From assembly GCA_964482495.1 (NCBI GenBank), contig CAYZXS010000010.1:34108-98107 (forward strand): DNA of 64,000 nucleotides, written 5' to 3'. Below the pieces are notes generated by a model that was not told the origin of the DNA, did not search any database, and saw only the letters and a program-made list of their open reading frames with translations. The stretch's first letter is position 1. Each line of letters starts with the position of its first letter. This DNA comes from J029 sp964482495 (GTDB lineage Bacteria; Planctomycetota; UBA1135). Below, in pieces: positions 8,785-17,560 of the stretch. The position numbers were made by a program, and so were the translations under genes.

Positions 8785-11700
8785 ATGCGGCTCGCCACAT
8801 CGCTTTCTCGCTTCCGTCGCGCCGGCGTCGCCGCCCTCGCCCTGGGTTTGGTCTGCGCCACGTCCTCCGCCCAGGAGGCGGAGCGGCCCGCCTCCCGGCC
8901 GCTCGACCACGTGCTTTGGTATCGCCAGCCGGCCGCGCGCTGGGTCGAAGCCTTGCCGCTCGGCAACGGCCGGCTCGGGGCGATGGAGTTCGGGGGTGCG
9001 GCGCGGGCGCGGCTGCAGCTGAACGAGGAGAGCCTGTGGGCCGGCGCGCCGGCCGACGCCTACCCCGAGGGCTTCCGCGAGTCCTTCGCCGAGCTGCAGC
9101 GGCTGGTGCTCGCCGGCCGTTACGCCGAGGCCAACGCCCTCGGCCGCGAGAAGCTGACTGCGCGGCCGACCTCCTTCCGCTCCTTCGAGCCGCTGGGGGA
9201 CCTGTGGATCGAGATGGACGGCGCCGCGGAGCCCACCGCCTTTCGCCGCCAGCTCGACCTGCGCGACGGCGTGGCGCTCACGGAGTGGACTTCCGGCGGC
9301 GTGCGCTTCCGGCGCGAGAGCTGGATCTCGGCCGTCGACGACGTGCTGGTGGTGCGCTTGAGCGCCGACCAGGCCGGCGCCATCTCGGCCCGCGTGCGGC
9401 TGCAGCGGCACAAGGACGCCGCCGTCACTGCGCCGGCGCCGGACCGGCTCCACCTCGACGGCCAGATCGTCGACCGGCCGCCGCCAGAAGGGCACGAGGA
9501 CAACCCCGGCGGCTCCGGCCCGACCGGGGCGCACATGCGCTTCGCCGGCCGATTGCGCGCGCTGACGCCGGGCGGGAGCTGCCTCGCCGACGGCGACGAC
9601 CTGATCGTGGAGGGCGCCGACGAGCTGGTCCTCCTGTTCACCGCCGCCACCGACTACTCGTTGGCGCCCATGGCGTCGGACCCGGCGATCGACCCCGCCG
9701 CCGAGGCGACGCGCATCCTGGAGTCGGCCGCGGCGCGGCCGGTGGCGAAGCTGCGCCAGGAGCACCAGGCCGAGCACCGCGAGCTCTTCGACCGCGTCGA
9801 GCTCGAGCTCGGCGGCCCCGACCGCTCGGCGCTGCCCACCGACGAGCGCCTGGCCGCGGTCCGCGACGGCGCCGCCGACCCGATGCTGGAGGCGCAGCTG
9901 TTCCAGTTCGGGCGCTATCTGCTGATGGGCAGCTCGCGCCGGCCGGGGCGGCTACCGGCGAACCTGCAAGGCTTGTGGAGCGATCGGCCCTGGGCGCCGT
10001 GGGAGGCGGACTACCACCTCAACATCAACCTGCAGATGAACTACTGGCCGGCCGACGTCACCAACCTGTCGGAGGCGATGGCGCCGCTGGCCGATTGGAT
10101 GACCGGTCTCGCCGCGCGTGGCCGGGTCAGCGCCGAGCGGCTCTACGGCGCCGGCGGCTGGGTCAGCTTCCATGCCACCAACCCCTTCGGCCGCACCACG
10201 CCGTCGGGCTCGACGCTGCAGTCGCAGTACGTCAACGGCGTGCTCGACCCCTACGCCGGCGCCTGGATGGCGATGACCTTGTGGCGCCACTGGCAGTTCA
10301 CGCGCGACCGCGGCTTCCTGCGCGACGCCGCCTACCCGGTGCTGAAGGGCGCGGCGGAGTTCGTGCGTGACACCCTGGTCGAGCTGCCGAGCGGCGGGCT
10401 CGGGGTCGTGCCCTCGACCTCGCCCGAGAACAGCTACAAGCTGCCCGGCGACGGCACGGCGCGGCTGACGGTCAACTCGGCCTACCACGTCACGATCGCG
10501 CGGGTGGTGCTGGCCGCCGCCGCCGAGGCCGCGGCGCTGCTCGAGGTCGACGCCGCCGATCGGGAGTCCTTCCTGGCGGCGCGGGCGCGCCTGCCGAGGA
10601 TCAAGATCGGCGCCGACGGCACCATCCAGGAGTGGGATCAGGACTACGAGGAAGCCGAACCCGGGCACCGCCACATGTCGCACCTGCTCGGCTTGCACCC
10701 CTTCGACGAAATCACCCCTGACACGCCCGAGCGGTTCGTCGCGGCGCGCAAGACCATCGACCGGCGCCTCGCCCACGGCGGCGGCCACACTGGCTGGAGT
10801 CGCGCCTGGCTGATCAGCTTCCTGGCGCGCATGGGCGACGGCGACCGCGCCCACGCCTCGGTCGCCGGCCTGCTCGCCAAGAGCACCCTGCCCAACCTCT
10901 TCGGCACCCACCCGCCCTTCCAGATCGACGGCAATTTCGGCTACACCGCCGGCGTCGCCGAGATGCTGCTGCAGAGCCACGGAGGGGTGCTGCGGCTGCT
11001 GCCTGCGCTTCCCGCGGCCTGGCCCGACGGCCACGTCCGCGGCCTGAAGGCCCGCGGCGGCTTCGTCGTCGATCTCGCCTGGAAGCAGGGCCGGCTGCAT
11101 TGGGCGCGCGTGCGCTCGCTTGCCGGCGAGCGGGTCCGGATCGAGGCCGGCGCGCCGCTGGCGGTGACCGCGATGGAGGCTTCCCCGGTCAGCGAGGTGA
11201 TCCTTGGCGGCGCCGGCCGGATCGAATTCCCGACCCAGCGCGGCGGCGTCTATCACCTGGTCGCCGCCGCCCCGAGGCCGGCCACGGGGCCGGACTCGGA
11301 ATCGGAACCGCAGGCGGAGCCGGGAGGCGGGGCGGAGGACGGCCTGACGACGGCCCGGCCGCCCAACGTCCTGTTCCTGATCGCCGATGACAACAGCATC
11401 CGCGCGGTCGGCGCCGCGGGCGGATCCGAGGCGCGCACCCCGAGCCTGGACGCGCTCGCCGCCGGCGGCGTCGTGATCGACACCGCCGTGCACCAGGGCG
11501 CCTTCAGCGGCGCCATCTGCACCGTCAGCCGTGGAATGATCCTGAGCGGCCGGCCGGTCTGGGGCGTCACCCCCGGCCGCTACGGCTACGGCGGCCCTGC
11601 CCAGCTGCGCACCGCCGACACCCTGATGCCGGAGCTCTTCCGCCAGCACGGCTACCAGAGCTTCGGCACCGGCAAGTGGCACAACGGCAACGAAGCGCTG

Positions 11701-12732
11701 CTGCGCTGCTTCGAGATCGCCGAGGCCATCGGCCCGGGAATGCTGCCCTACAACTCGCGCGATCACGGCGGCGCCCGCGACGCCGCCATCGAGCTCGGCC
11801 AGCTCGACCCCAAGCTGCGCCGCTACGACGCCGCGGCCGGCAAGATCACCAGCTATCAGGCTCAGGGCTGGAGCACCGACGTCTTCTACGACGCCGCCGA
11901 GCGCTTCTTCACCGAGCAGCGCGACCGCGACCGGCCCTTCTTCGCCTACGTCTCGACCACGGCGCCCCATGACCCGCGCCACGAAGCGCCCGAGTACCTG
12001 GCGCGCTTCGACGCCGACGCCCTGCCGCTGCCGCCGAACCACCGCCTCGAGCACCCCTTCGACACCGGCGACCTGAAGGTGCGCGACGAGGTCGTCTATC
12101 CGGCGCCGCACGACCCCGAGCAGGTGCGGCGCGAATTCGCCGTCTACCTGGCGATGGTGGCGCGCGTCGACGACCGCGTCGGCCGGCTGCTGGCGCTGCT
12201 CGAGGAGCAGGGCGAATTGGAGAACACCATCGTCGTCTTCACGAGCGACCACGGCCTGGCGATGGGGGAGCAGGGGCTGATGGGCAAGCAGAACCTGTAC
12301 GAGGCCTCGTGGCGGGTGCCGATGATCCTGGCCGGTCCGGGGGTGCCCAGCGGCGCGCGCCGGGACGGCTTCGCCTACCTGCACGGCCTCTACCCGACCC
12401 TCTGTGAGCTCGCGGGGCTGCCGGTGCCGGCGCACGCCGCGCGCTTCGGCTTCGCCGGTCTGGTGCGCGGCGAGGCCGGGGGCCAACAGCGGCTGTTCGG
12501 GGCCTACACCCCCAACGCCAACAGCGAGCGCGGCATCCGCTGTCTGCGCGAGGGCCGCTGGAAGCTGATCCGCTACCTGCACAACGGCGAGCGCCAGCTC
12601 TTCGACCTGCAATCGGATCCGTGGGAGCGGCGCGACCTGGCCGAAGCTCCGGAGCACGCCGACACGGCGGCCCGCCTGGAGCTGGCTTTGGACGACTGGA
12701 TGGCGAAGTCCGGCGATCCGCAGCGAGACTGA
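8785..12732 (+). CDS. GH95 alpha-L-fucosidase fused to a sulfatase
   Basis: A 1315-residue exported protein. After a signal peptide (about 1-32), residues ~35-835 form a GH95 fucosidase/galactosidase-type enzyme with its catalytic landmarks: 'YHLNINLQMNYW' (Asn413, Asn415), 'STSPENSY' (Glu548) and 'QIDGNFG' (Asp715). An acidic, Pro-rich linker follows, then an S1-type sulfatase (~858-1315) starting 'NVLFLIADDNS' with 'GTGKWHNGN' and 'TSDHG'. Its active-site motif is CTVSRGMILSG (Cys912), with Val where the family consensus has Pro or Ala. The sulfatase part has no signal peptide, supporting a real fusion. Inference: one polypeptide removes both sulfate and fucose from a sulfated fucan-like glycan, but whether both act on one residue is unknown. 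Confidence 0.92.
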   Translation: MRLATSLSRFRRAGVAALALGLVCATSSAQEAERPASRPLDHVLWYRQPAARWVEALPLGNGRLGAMEFGGAARARLQLNEESLWAGAPADAYPEGFRESFAELQRLVLAGRYAEANALGREKLTARPTSFRSFEPLGDLWIEMDGAAEPTAFRRQLDLRDGVALTEWTSGGVRFRRESWISAVDDVLVVRLSADQAGAISARVRLQRHKDAAVTAPAPDRLHLDGQIVDRPPPEGHEDNPGGSGPTGAHMRFAGRLRALTPGGSCLADGDDLIVEGADELVLLFTAATDYSLAPMASDPAIDPAAEATRILESAAARPVAKLRQEHQAEHRELFDRVELELGGPDRSALPTDERLAAVRDGAADPMLEAQLFQFGRYLLMGSSRRPGRLPANLQGLWSDRPWAPWEADYHLNINLQMNYWPADVTNLSEAMAPLADWMTGLAARGRVSAERLYGAGGWVSFHATNPFGRTTPSGSTLQSQYVNGVLDPYAGAWMAMTLWRHWQFTRDRGFLRDAAYPVLKGAAEFVRDTLVELPSGGLGVVPSTSPENSYKLPGDGTARLTVNSAYHVTIARVVLAAAAEAAALLEVDAADRESFLAARARLPRIKIGADGTIQEWDQDYEEAEPGHRHMSHLLGLHPFDEITPDTPERFVAARKTIDRRLAHGGGHTGWSRAWLISFLARMGDGDRAHASVAGLLAKSTLPNLFGTHPPFQIDGNFGYTAGVAEMLLQSHGGVLRLLPALPAAWPDGHVRGLKARGGFVVDLAWKQGRLHWARVRSLAGERVRIEAGAPLAVTAMEASPVSEVILGGAGRIEFPTQRGGVYHLVAAAPRPATGPDSESEPQAEPGGGAEDGLTTARPPNVLFLIADDNSIRAVGAAGGSEARTPSLDALAAGGVVIDTAVHQGAFSGAICTVSRGMILSGRPVWGVTPGRYGYGGPAQLRTADTLMPELFRQHGYQSFGTGKWHNGNEALLRCFEIAEAIGPGMLPYNSRDHGGARDAAIELGQLDPKLRRYDAAAGKITSYQAQGWSTDVFYDAAERFFTEQRDRDRPFFAYVSTTAPHDPRHEAPEYLARFDADALPLPPNHRLEHPFDTGDLKVRDEVVYPAPHDPEQVRREFAVYLAMVARVDDRVGRLLALLEEQGELENTIVVFTSDHGLAMGEQGLMGKQNLYEASWRVPMILAGPGVPSGARRDGFAYLHGLYPTLCELAGLPVPAHAARFGFAGLVRGEAGGQQRLFGAYTPNANSERGIRCLREGRWKLIRYLHNGERQLFDLQSDPWERRDLAEAPEHADTAARLELALDDWMAKSGDPQRD

Positions 12733-12736
12733 GGCC

Positions 12737-14131
12737 ATGGAGCGCGCCGCGATCTGGACTCGCCTGCGCTGCCTGCCCGCGGCGGTCCGCGCCGCCACCG
12801 GCGGCGCGGCGCTGGCGCTGTCCTGCGCCGCGCCGCCCAGCCATCCGGTGGCCTTCGCCAACGGCCTGAAGACGGGAGAGGTCGGGCCGGACCGGGCCCT
12901 GGTCTGGACCCGGTTGGCCGAGCGACCGTCGACCCGGCCGGGCGAGGAGCTGCCCGCCGCCGCCGGCGAGGTCCGGCTGCGCTGCTGGCCCGCCGGCGCT
13001 TCGCCCAGCGCTTCGGCCTGGACGGCGTGGACTGCGGTCCAGCCGGAGCGAGACTCGAGCCACCAGTTCCCGCTGGAGGGCCTCGAGCCCGGTCGCCGCT
13101 ACCAGCTCGAACTCCAGGCTCGCGCCGCGCCCGGCGAGGCCGCGGCCGCTTCGCTGCACGGCGGTTTCCGCACCGCCCCAGCTCCCGACCAGCCGGCGCC
13201 GGTCCGCTTCACCGTCGTCACCGGCCAGGACTTCCACCGGCGCGACGACCCCGAGCGCGGCCACCTCGTCTACGCCAGCATGCAGGCGCTGGCCCCGAGC
13301 TTCTTCGTCCACACCGGCGACATCGTCTACTACGACAAGCCGGAGCCGCTGGCGAAGACCGTCGAAGTCGCCCGCCACCACTGGCGGCGGATGTACGCGT
13401 TGCCGCTGCAGCGGGAGTTCCACCGCCAGGTGCCGGCCTACTTCCTCAAGGACGACCACGACACGCTCAAGAACGACTGCTGGCCCGGGCAGCGCTACGG
13501 CGAGCTGAGCTGGGAGGACGGCTTGGGCCTGTTCCGCGAGCAGGTGCCGATGGGGCAGTCGACCTACCGCACGGCTCGCTGGGGCCAGGATCTGCAGCTC
13601 TGGTTCCTCGAGGGCCGGGACTTCCGCAGCCCCAACCGCGACCCGGACGGACCCGCCAAGACGATCCTCGGCGCTGAGCAACTCGCCTGGCTGGAGCGCT
13701 CGCTGGCGGCGTCAGACGCCACCTTCCGCCTCGTCGTCAGCCCGACGCCGATCGTCGGCCCCGACCGGGCCAACAAGAACGACAACCACGCCAACCACGG
13801 CTTCCGCCACGAGGGCGATCGGCTGCGCTCCTTGCTCGGCGGGCTGCCGGGGGTCTACGTCGTCTGCGGCGACCGGCACTGGCAATACGTCTCGGAGCAC
13901 GCCGCCACCGGCCTGCGGGAGTACTCCTGCGGCCCGACCACCGACCGCCACGCCGGCGGCTTCCGCGAGCGGGACCGGAGGCCGGAGCACCGCTTCCTGC
14001 GCGTCCGCGGCGGCTTCCTGTCGGTCGAGGTCGGGCGGACCGGCGGCCAGCCCTGGCTCGCTTTCCGCCACCACGCGGTCGACGGCGCCGTGGTCCACGA
14101 GGAGCGGCACGCCCCGCCCGCTGGCGGCTAA
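12737..14131 (+). CDS. PhoD-like phosphatase/phosphodiesterase, exported
   Basis: A 464-residue protein starting four bases after the GH95-sulfatase stop, so probably in the same operon. The N-terminus is hydrophobic and ends near 'LALSCAAP', a possible but imperfect lipobox. A beta-rich fibronectin-III-like N-domain (about 40-150) precedes a PhoD-type metallophosphatase core. Likely metal-site segments are 'FVHTGDIVYYD', 'LKDDHDTLKND' and 'VVCGDRHW'. PhoD enzymes hydrolyse phosphate mono- or diesters outside the cytoplasm, using iron and calcium. Its place in the sulfated-glycan locus suggests a linked nutrient role, but activity on a sulfate ester cannot be excluded. Confidence 0.85.
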   Translation: MERAAIWTRLRCLPAAVRAATGGAALALSCAAPPSHPVAFANGLKTGEVGPDRALVWTRLAERPSTRPGEELPAAAGEVRLRCWPAGASPSASAWTAWTAVQPERDSSHQFPLEGLEPGRRYQLELQARAAPGEAAAASLHGGFRTAPAPDQPAPVRFTVVTGQDFHRRDDPERGHLVYASMQALAPSFFVHTGDIVYYDKPEPLAKTVEVARHHWRRMYALPLQREFHRQVPAYFLKDDHDTLKNDCWPGQRYGELSWEDGLGLFREQVPMGQSTYRTARWGQDLQLWFLEGRDFRSPNRDPDGPAKTILGAEQLAWLERSLAASDATFRLVVSPTPIVGPDRANKNDNHANHGFRHEGDRLRSLLGGLPGVYVVCGDRHWQYVSEHAATGLREYSCGPTTDRHAGGFRERDRRPEHRFLRVRGGFLSVEVGRTGGQPWLAFRHHAVDGAVVHEERHAPPAGG

Positions 14132-14175
14132 GATCGGCGCGGTCCCGACCGCGATATTCGCCGCAGGAGGTTCGC

Positions 14176-14418
14176 TTGGTCAAGATCCTCGACATCGCCA
14201 CCGCCCGTGACGCCGCGCAGGCCCACCTCTGGGTCTCGGTGCTGGCGCAGCACGGCATCGAAGCCCAGGTCAGCAACGAGGTGCTCTTCTTCGGCCTCGG
14301 CGAGCTGCCGCCGGGGCCGGCCACCAACCCCGGCATCCTGGTGCGGGAGGAGGACGCCGCGCGGGCGCGGGAGATCCTGGCGGAACTCGACGGCGGGGGA
14401 GGCCGGGAGCGGGCCTGA
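14176..14418 (+). CDS. DUF2007 small protein
   Basis: An 80-residue protein resembling DUF2007 (putative prokaryotic signal-transducing protein): 'AHLWVSVLAQHGIEAQVSNE' followed by an acidic 'GILVREEDAARAREIL' helix. The start is TTG at 14176, chosen because a perfect AGGAGG (14165-14170) lies five bases upstream. This is one of the few strong Shine-Dalgarno sites in the window. Function of the family is not established. Confidence 0.8.
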   Translation: MVKILDIATARDAAQAHLWVSVLAQHGIEAQVSNEVLFFGLGELPPGPATNPGILVREEDAARAREILAELDGGGGRERA

Positions 14419-14557
14419 GGCCTCCGCCCCGCCGGCCCAGCCCCCAGCTTCTTGTTGCGAAGTCTCGCAAGAGTCGTCAGGCTGCCGGTGTCGCCCCGGC
14501 GCCGCCGCCGCCCCTCGCTCCTTCCGTCCACCCGACCTCCCGACCCGCGAGCCCCGC

Positions 14558-15124
14558 ATGGAATTCCTGACCGAACTCTGGATGCCGATCCTGGCCTCCG
14601 CCGTCTTCGTCTTCGTGGCCAGCTCGGTCCTGCACATGCTGCTGCCGATCCACAAGGGCGACTACCAGAAGCTCGACGAGGAGGCCGCGATCACGGCCTT
14701 CATGCGCGAGAAGGGCGTGCAGCCGGGCACCTACATGTTCCCGAACTGCGCCTCGATGAAGGACCTCGGCAGCCCCGAGATGATCGAGAAGTTCGAGAAA
14801 GGGCCGGTGGGCTGGATGACCATCCTGCCGAGCGGGCCCCCGACGATGGGCAAGCAGCTCATCAACTGGTTCCTCTACACCGTTCTGATCGGCGTCTCCC
14901 TGGCCTACGTCGCCTGGATGAGCCTGGAGCCCGGCGCCGAGTACATGGAGGTCTTCCGCCTGACCAGCACCGTCGGCTTCCTCGCCTACGGCGTTCCGGC
15001 CCTGGTCGACACGGTCTGGAAGGGGCAGCGCCTCGGCGTCTCTCTGAAATTCGTCTTCGACGGCTTCGTCTACTGCCTCGCCGCCGCCGGCGCCTTCGCC
15101 TGGCTGTGGCCGGAAGCCGCCTGA
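14558..15124 (+). CDS. Conserved membrane protein of unknown function
   Basis: A 188-residue protein with a hydrophobic N-terminal segment (about 8-30) and further membrane segments near 108-130, 140-160 and 168-186. A conserved soluble loop contains 'HKGDYQKLDEEAAI', 'PGTYMFPNCASMKDLGSPE' and 'GPVGWMTILPSGPPTMGK'. I recognise the overall pattern as a family common in Acidobacteria and Planctomycetota, without known function. The ATG at 14558 is chosen because the signal-like helix starts there; the upstream open frame lies in the DUF2007 gene and a GC-rich leader of about 139 bases. Confidence 0.75.
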   Translation: MEFLTELWMPILASAVFVFVASSVLHMLLPIHKGDYQKLDEEAAITAFMREKGVQPGTYMFPNCASMKDLGSPEMIEKFEKGPVGWMTILPSGPPTMGKQLINWFLYTVLIGVSLAYVAWMSLEPGAEYMEVFRLTSTVGFLAYGVPALVDTVWKGQRLGVSLKFVFDGFVYCLAAAGAFAWLWPEAA

Positions 15125-15153
15125 TCCCGCACCCGAACTCGTAGCCATCACCC

Positions 15154-15456
15154 ATGGGCGATCCCAGCCTTCGCTTCGTGGTCCTGCTCCATCCCGTCCC
15201 CGGGACGGAGCGGGACGAGCCGCTGATCCGGCGGCACGTTCAATTCCTGAAGTCCATCACCGCCAGCGGCGAGCTGGAGCTCGCCGGCCCCTTCGTCGAC
15301 GGCGAGGGCGGCATGCTGATCCTGAAGGTCGAGTACCCCGAGCAGGCGGAGGAGATCGCGCAGCGCGACCCCTTCGTGACCGAGGGGACCGCGCGGCCCG
15401 AGATCCGCGCCTGGCGCTTGTCCAACGAGGACAACAACCACCTCGGCATGGGCTAG
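15154..15456 (+). CDS. YciI-like protein
   Basis: A 100-residue ferredoxin-fold protein of the YciI type: 'RFVVLLHPVPG' first strand, 'RRHVQFLKSITASGELELAG' helix and turn, and 'AEEIAQRDPFVTEGTARPEI', where the His/Asp-containing core of the family usually lies. Members are small cytoplasmic proteins, sometimes part of muconolactone isomerase-like or oxidative pathways; the exact reaction is unknown. It stands between two membrane-protein genes on the same strand. Confidence 0.85.
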   Translation: MGDPSLRFVVLLHPVPGTERDEPLIRRHVQFLKSITASGELELAGPFVDGEGGMLILKVEYPEQAEEIAQRDPFVTEGTARPEIRAWRLSNEDNNHLGMG

Positions 15457-15514
15457 CGGCGGCCCGCGGGGGCTAAGCTGCGGTCCGGCGGTCGCCCGCC
15501 GCCGGACCTCCATC

Positions 15515-16375
15515 GTGGACGAAGCCGCACCCTCCTCCTGGCGACGCCAGCTCTACGTCGTCATCTTCGAGTCGGATACGCCGGCCGGGAAGGCCTTCGA
15601 CGTCGGGCTGATCGTGGCCATCTTGGCCAGCGTCGCGGTGGTGATGCTGGAGAGCGTCGCCGAGTACCGGCAGGCTTGGGGCGGCGCGCTGCGGGTGGCC
15701 GAGTGGGGCTTCACCGTGCTCTTCACCGCCGAGTACCTGCTGCGGCTGGCGTGCGTGCGCCGGCCGGGCCGCTACGCCCGCAGCTTCTTCGGCGTCGTCG
15801 ACCTGCTGGCGATCCTGCCGACCTACGCCAGCGCCGTGATCCCGGGCGCGCAGTATCTTTTGGTGGTGCGGGTGCTGCGGATCCTGCGGGTGTTCCGGGT
15901 GCTCAAGCTGGCCCACTATCTGGCCGAGGCCGAGGTGCTCTCGCGCGCCCTCTACGCCAGCCGGCGCAAGATCACGGTGTTCCTGTTCACGGTCTTCACC
16001 CTGGTCGTGATCATGGGATCGCTGATGTACCTGATCGAGGGCGAGGAGCACGGCTTCACCAGCATCCCGCGCGGCGTCTACTGGGCGGTGGTGACCCTGA
16101 CCACGGTCGGCTACGGCGACATCTCGCCGCAGACCGGCTTCGGCCAGGCGGTGGCGGCCCTGGTGATGGTCATGGGATACGCGATCATCGCCGTGCCCAC
16201 CGGCATCGTCACCGTGGAGCTGTCGGCGGCTGCGCGCGCCCGGCACCGCGCCTGCCCGGACTGCGGCCTGCCGGACCACGACCGCGACGCGCGCCACTGC
16301 AAGCGCTGCGGCACCTCGCTGGAGGAGCCGGCGACGGACCGTTCGGGTGCCGGCTCGGACGCAGACGGCAGCTAG
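15515..16375 (+). CDS. Voltage-gated potassium channel with C-terminal zinc ribbon
   Basis: A 286-residue six-helix ion channel. S1 is near 20-42. S4 carries regularly spaced arginines in 'VVRVLRILRVFRVLKLAH', and the pore has the selectivity filter 'TTVGYGD' (Gly199-Asp202). After S6 the C-terminus has two CxxC pairs ('CPDCGLPDHD' and 'CKRCGTSL'), a zinc-ribbon module replacing the coiled coil or cyclic-nucleotide domain seen in many relatives. The start is GTG 15515. A TAAGCT hexamer at 15472-15477 may be its -10 box. Its TAG stop overlaps the stop of ada on the other strand in a shared CTAG (16372-16375). Confidence 0.9.
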   Translation: MDEAAPSSWRRQLYVVIFESDTPAGKAFDVGLIVAILASVAVVMLESVAEYRQAWGGALRVAEWGFTVLFTAEYLLRLACVRRPGRYARSFFGVVDLLAILPTYASAVIPGAQYLLVVRVLRILRVFRVLKLAHYLAEAEVLSRALYASRRKITVFLFTVFTLVVIMGSLMYLIEGEEHGFTSIPRGVYWAVVTLTTVGYGDISPQTGFGQAVAALVMVMGYAIIAVPTGIVTVELSAAARARHRACPDCGLPDHDRDARHCKRCGTSLEEPATDRSGAGSDADGS

Positions 16376-17421
16376 GTCCGCTCCAGCTCGAGCAGCCGCT
16401 TCTTGCGCCACAGGCCGCCGCCGTATCCGGTCAGGCTGCCGTCGGCGCCGACCACCCGGTGGCAGGGGATGATCACCGGGATCGGATTGGCGCCGTTCGC
16501 GGTGCCGACCGCCCGCACCGCCTTGGGCCGGCCGACCGCCTCGGCCACGGCTGCGTAGCTGCATGTGGTACCAAAGGGGATCCGGCGCAGCTGGCCCCAG
16601 ACCTGGCGCTGGAAGGGCGTGCCGACCGGCTCCAGCGGCAAGCCGAAGGCGCGCAGCTCGCCAGCGAAATAGGCCGCCAGCTCGGCCGCGGTCTGGTCGA
16701 GGACGCCGTTGGTGCCTGGAACGAACAGGCCGTTGCGGGCCCGCTGCAGCTTGGCCAGCTCGGTCTCCAGGGCCCGCCGCTCGCCGAATTCGAGCAGGCA
16801 CAGGGCGGCGTCGCTGGCGACTGCCACCATCGCGCCGAGCGGCGTCGGGATGCGGCTCACGGTCAAGCGAGTGGCGTCGCGGGCGGCGGTGGGGGAGCGT
16901 CCGGTCAGCTTGCGGAAGGCTTCGTGGAAGCCGGACAGCGACTCGTAGCCCTGGTCGAGCGCCGCGCGTGTGACCGGCTCGCCGTGGCGGATCCGGCCGA
17001 GGGCCTCGCCCAGCCGGCGGGCCCGGCAGTAGCCGTGGAAGCTCAGGCCGTGCCGGGCCTGGAACCAGCGCCGGACGCGCACCGGGTGGTAGCCGGCCTG
17101 GCGCAGACCGGCGTCGGTCCAGCGGCGGCCTGGGTCCTGCTCGACCGCCGCCAGCAGCGGCCGCAGCCACTCCGGTGCGTCGCCGGGCAGCGCCAGCGGG
17201 GCGCAGCGCTTGCAGGGTCGATAGCCGGCGGCCAGGGCCTCGCGCGCGCTGGGGAAGAATTCCACGTTCTCCGGCTTGGGCGCGCGCGCCGGGCAGGTCG
17301 GCCGGCAGAAGATTCCCGTGGTCCGCACCCCGGTCCAGAAGACGCCGTCGAAGCCGGCGTCGCGCGACTGGAAGGCGCGCAGCATGGCGGCGCGGGTGGG
17401 CAGGGCGGTGGTCCCGGGCAT
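16372..17421 (-). CDS. ada: Bifunctional Ada: methylphosphotriester sensor and O6-alkylguanine-DNA methyltransferase
   Basis: A 349-residue protein with the full Ada layout. The N-terminal zinc domain has Cys39, Cys43, Cys70 and Cys73 ('TGIFCRPTCPA', 'CKRC'); Cys39 is the expected acceptor of methyl groups from phosphotriesters. An AraC-type helix-turn-helix region (about 85-180, 'GYHPVRVRRWFQARHG') follows. The C-terminal methyltransferase ends in 'VIIPCHRVVG' with acceptor Cys320. Methylated Ada normally activates its own promoter, so autoregulation through the 139-base spacer to the divergent gene at 17561 is likely. All key cysteines are present. Confidence 0.95.
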   Translation of the reverse strand: MPGTTALPTRAAMLRAFQSRDAGFDGVFWTGVRTTGIFCRPTCPARAPKPENVEFFPSAREALAAGYRPCKRCAPLALPGDAPEWLRPLLAAVEQDPGRRWTDAGLRQAGYHPVRVRRWFQARHGLSFHGYCRARRLGEALGRIRHGEPVTRAALDQGYESLSGFHEAFRKLTGRSPTAARDATRLTVSRIPTPLGAMVAVASDAALCLLEFGERRALETELAKLQRARNGLFVPGTNGVLDQTAAELAAYFAGELRAFGLPLEPVGTPFQRQVWGQLRRIPFGTTCSYAAVAEAVGRPKAVRAVGTANGANPIPVIIPCHRVVGADGSLTGYGGGLWRKKRLLELERT

Positions 17422-17560
17422 GGAGCGCAGTCTCCGAGGCTAGCGCCCCTGGCCGCTACCGGAGAATGAACACCGAATCCGGGGTCGCTTCCCGCCGGAG
17501 CGATGGCTGGCGGGATCGGCGCTCCGCGCCTAGGCTGGCGGGCCCACTCCGCTCGACGCC

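Noticed and set aside
9952..12861. 969-codon open frame antisense to the GH95-sulfatase gene
   Set aside because: No recognisable domain; explained by codon bias of the real gene.
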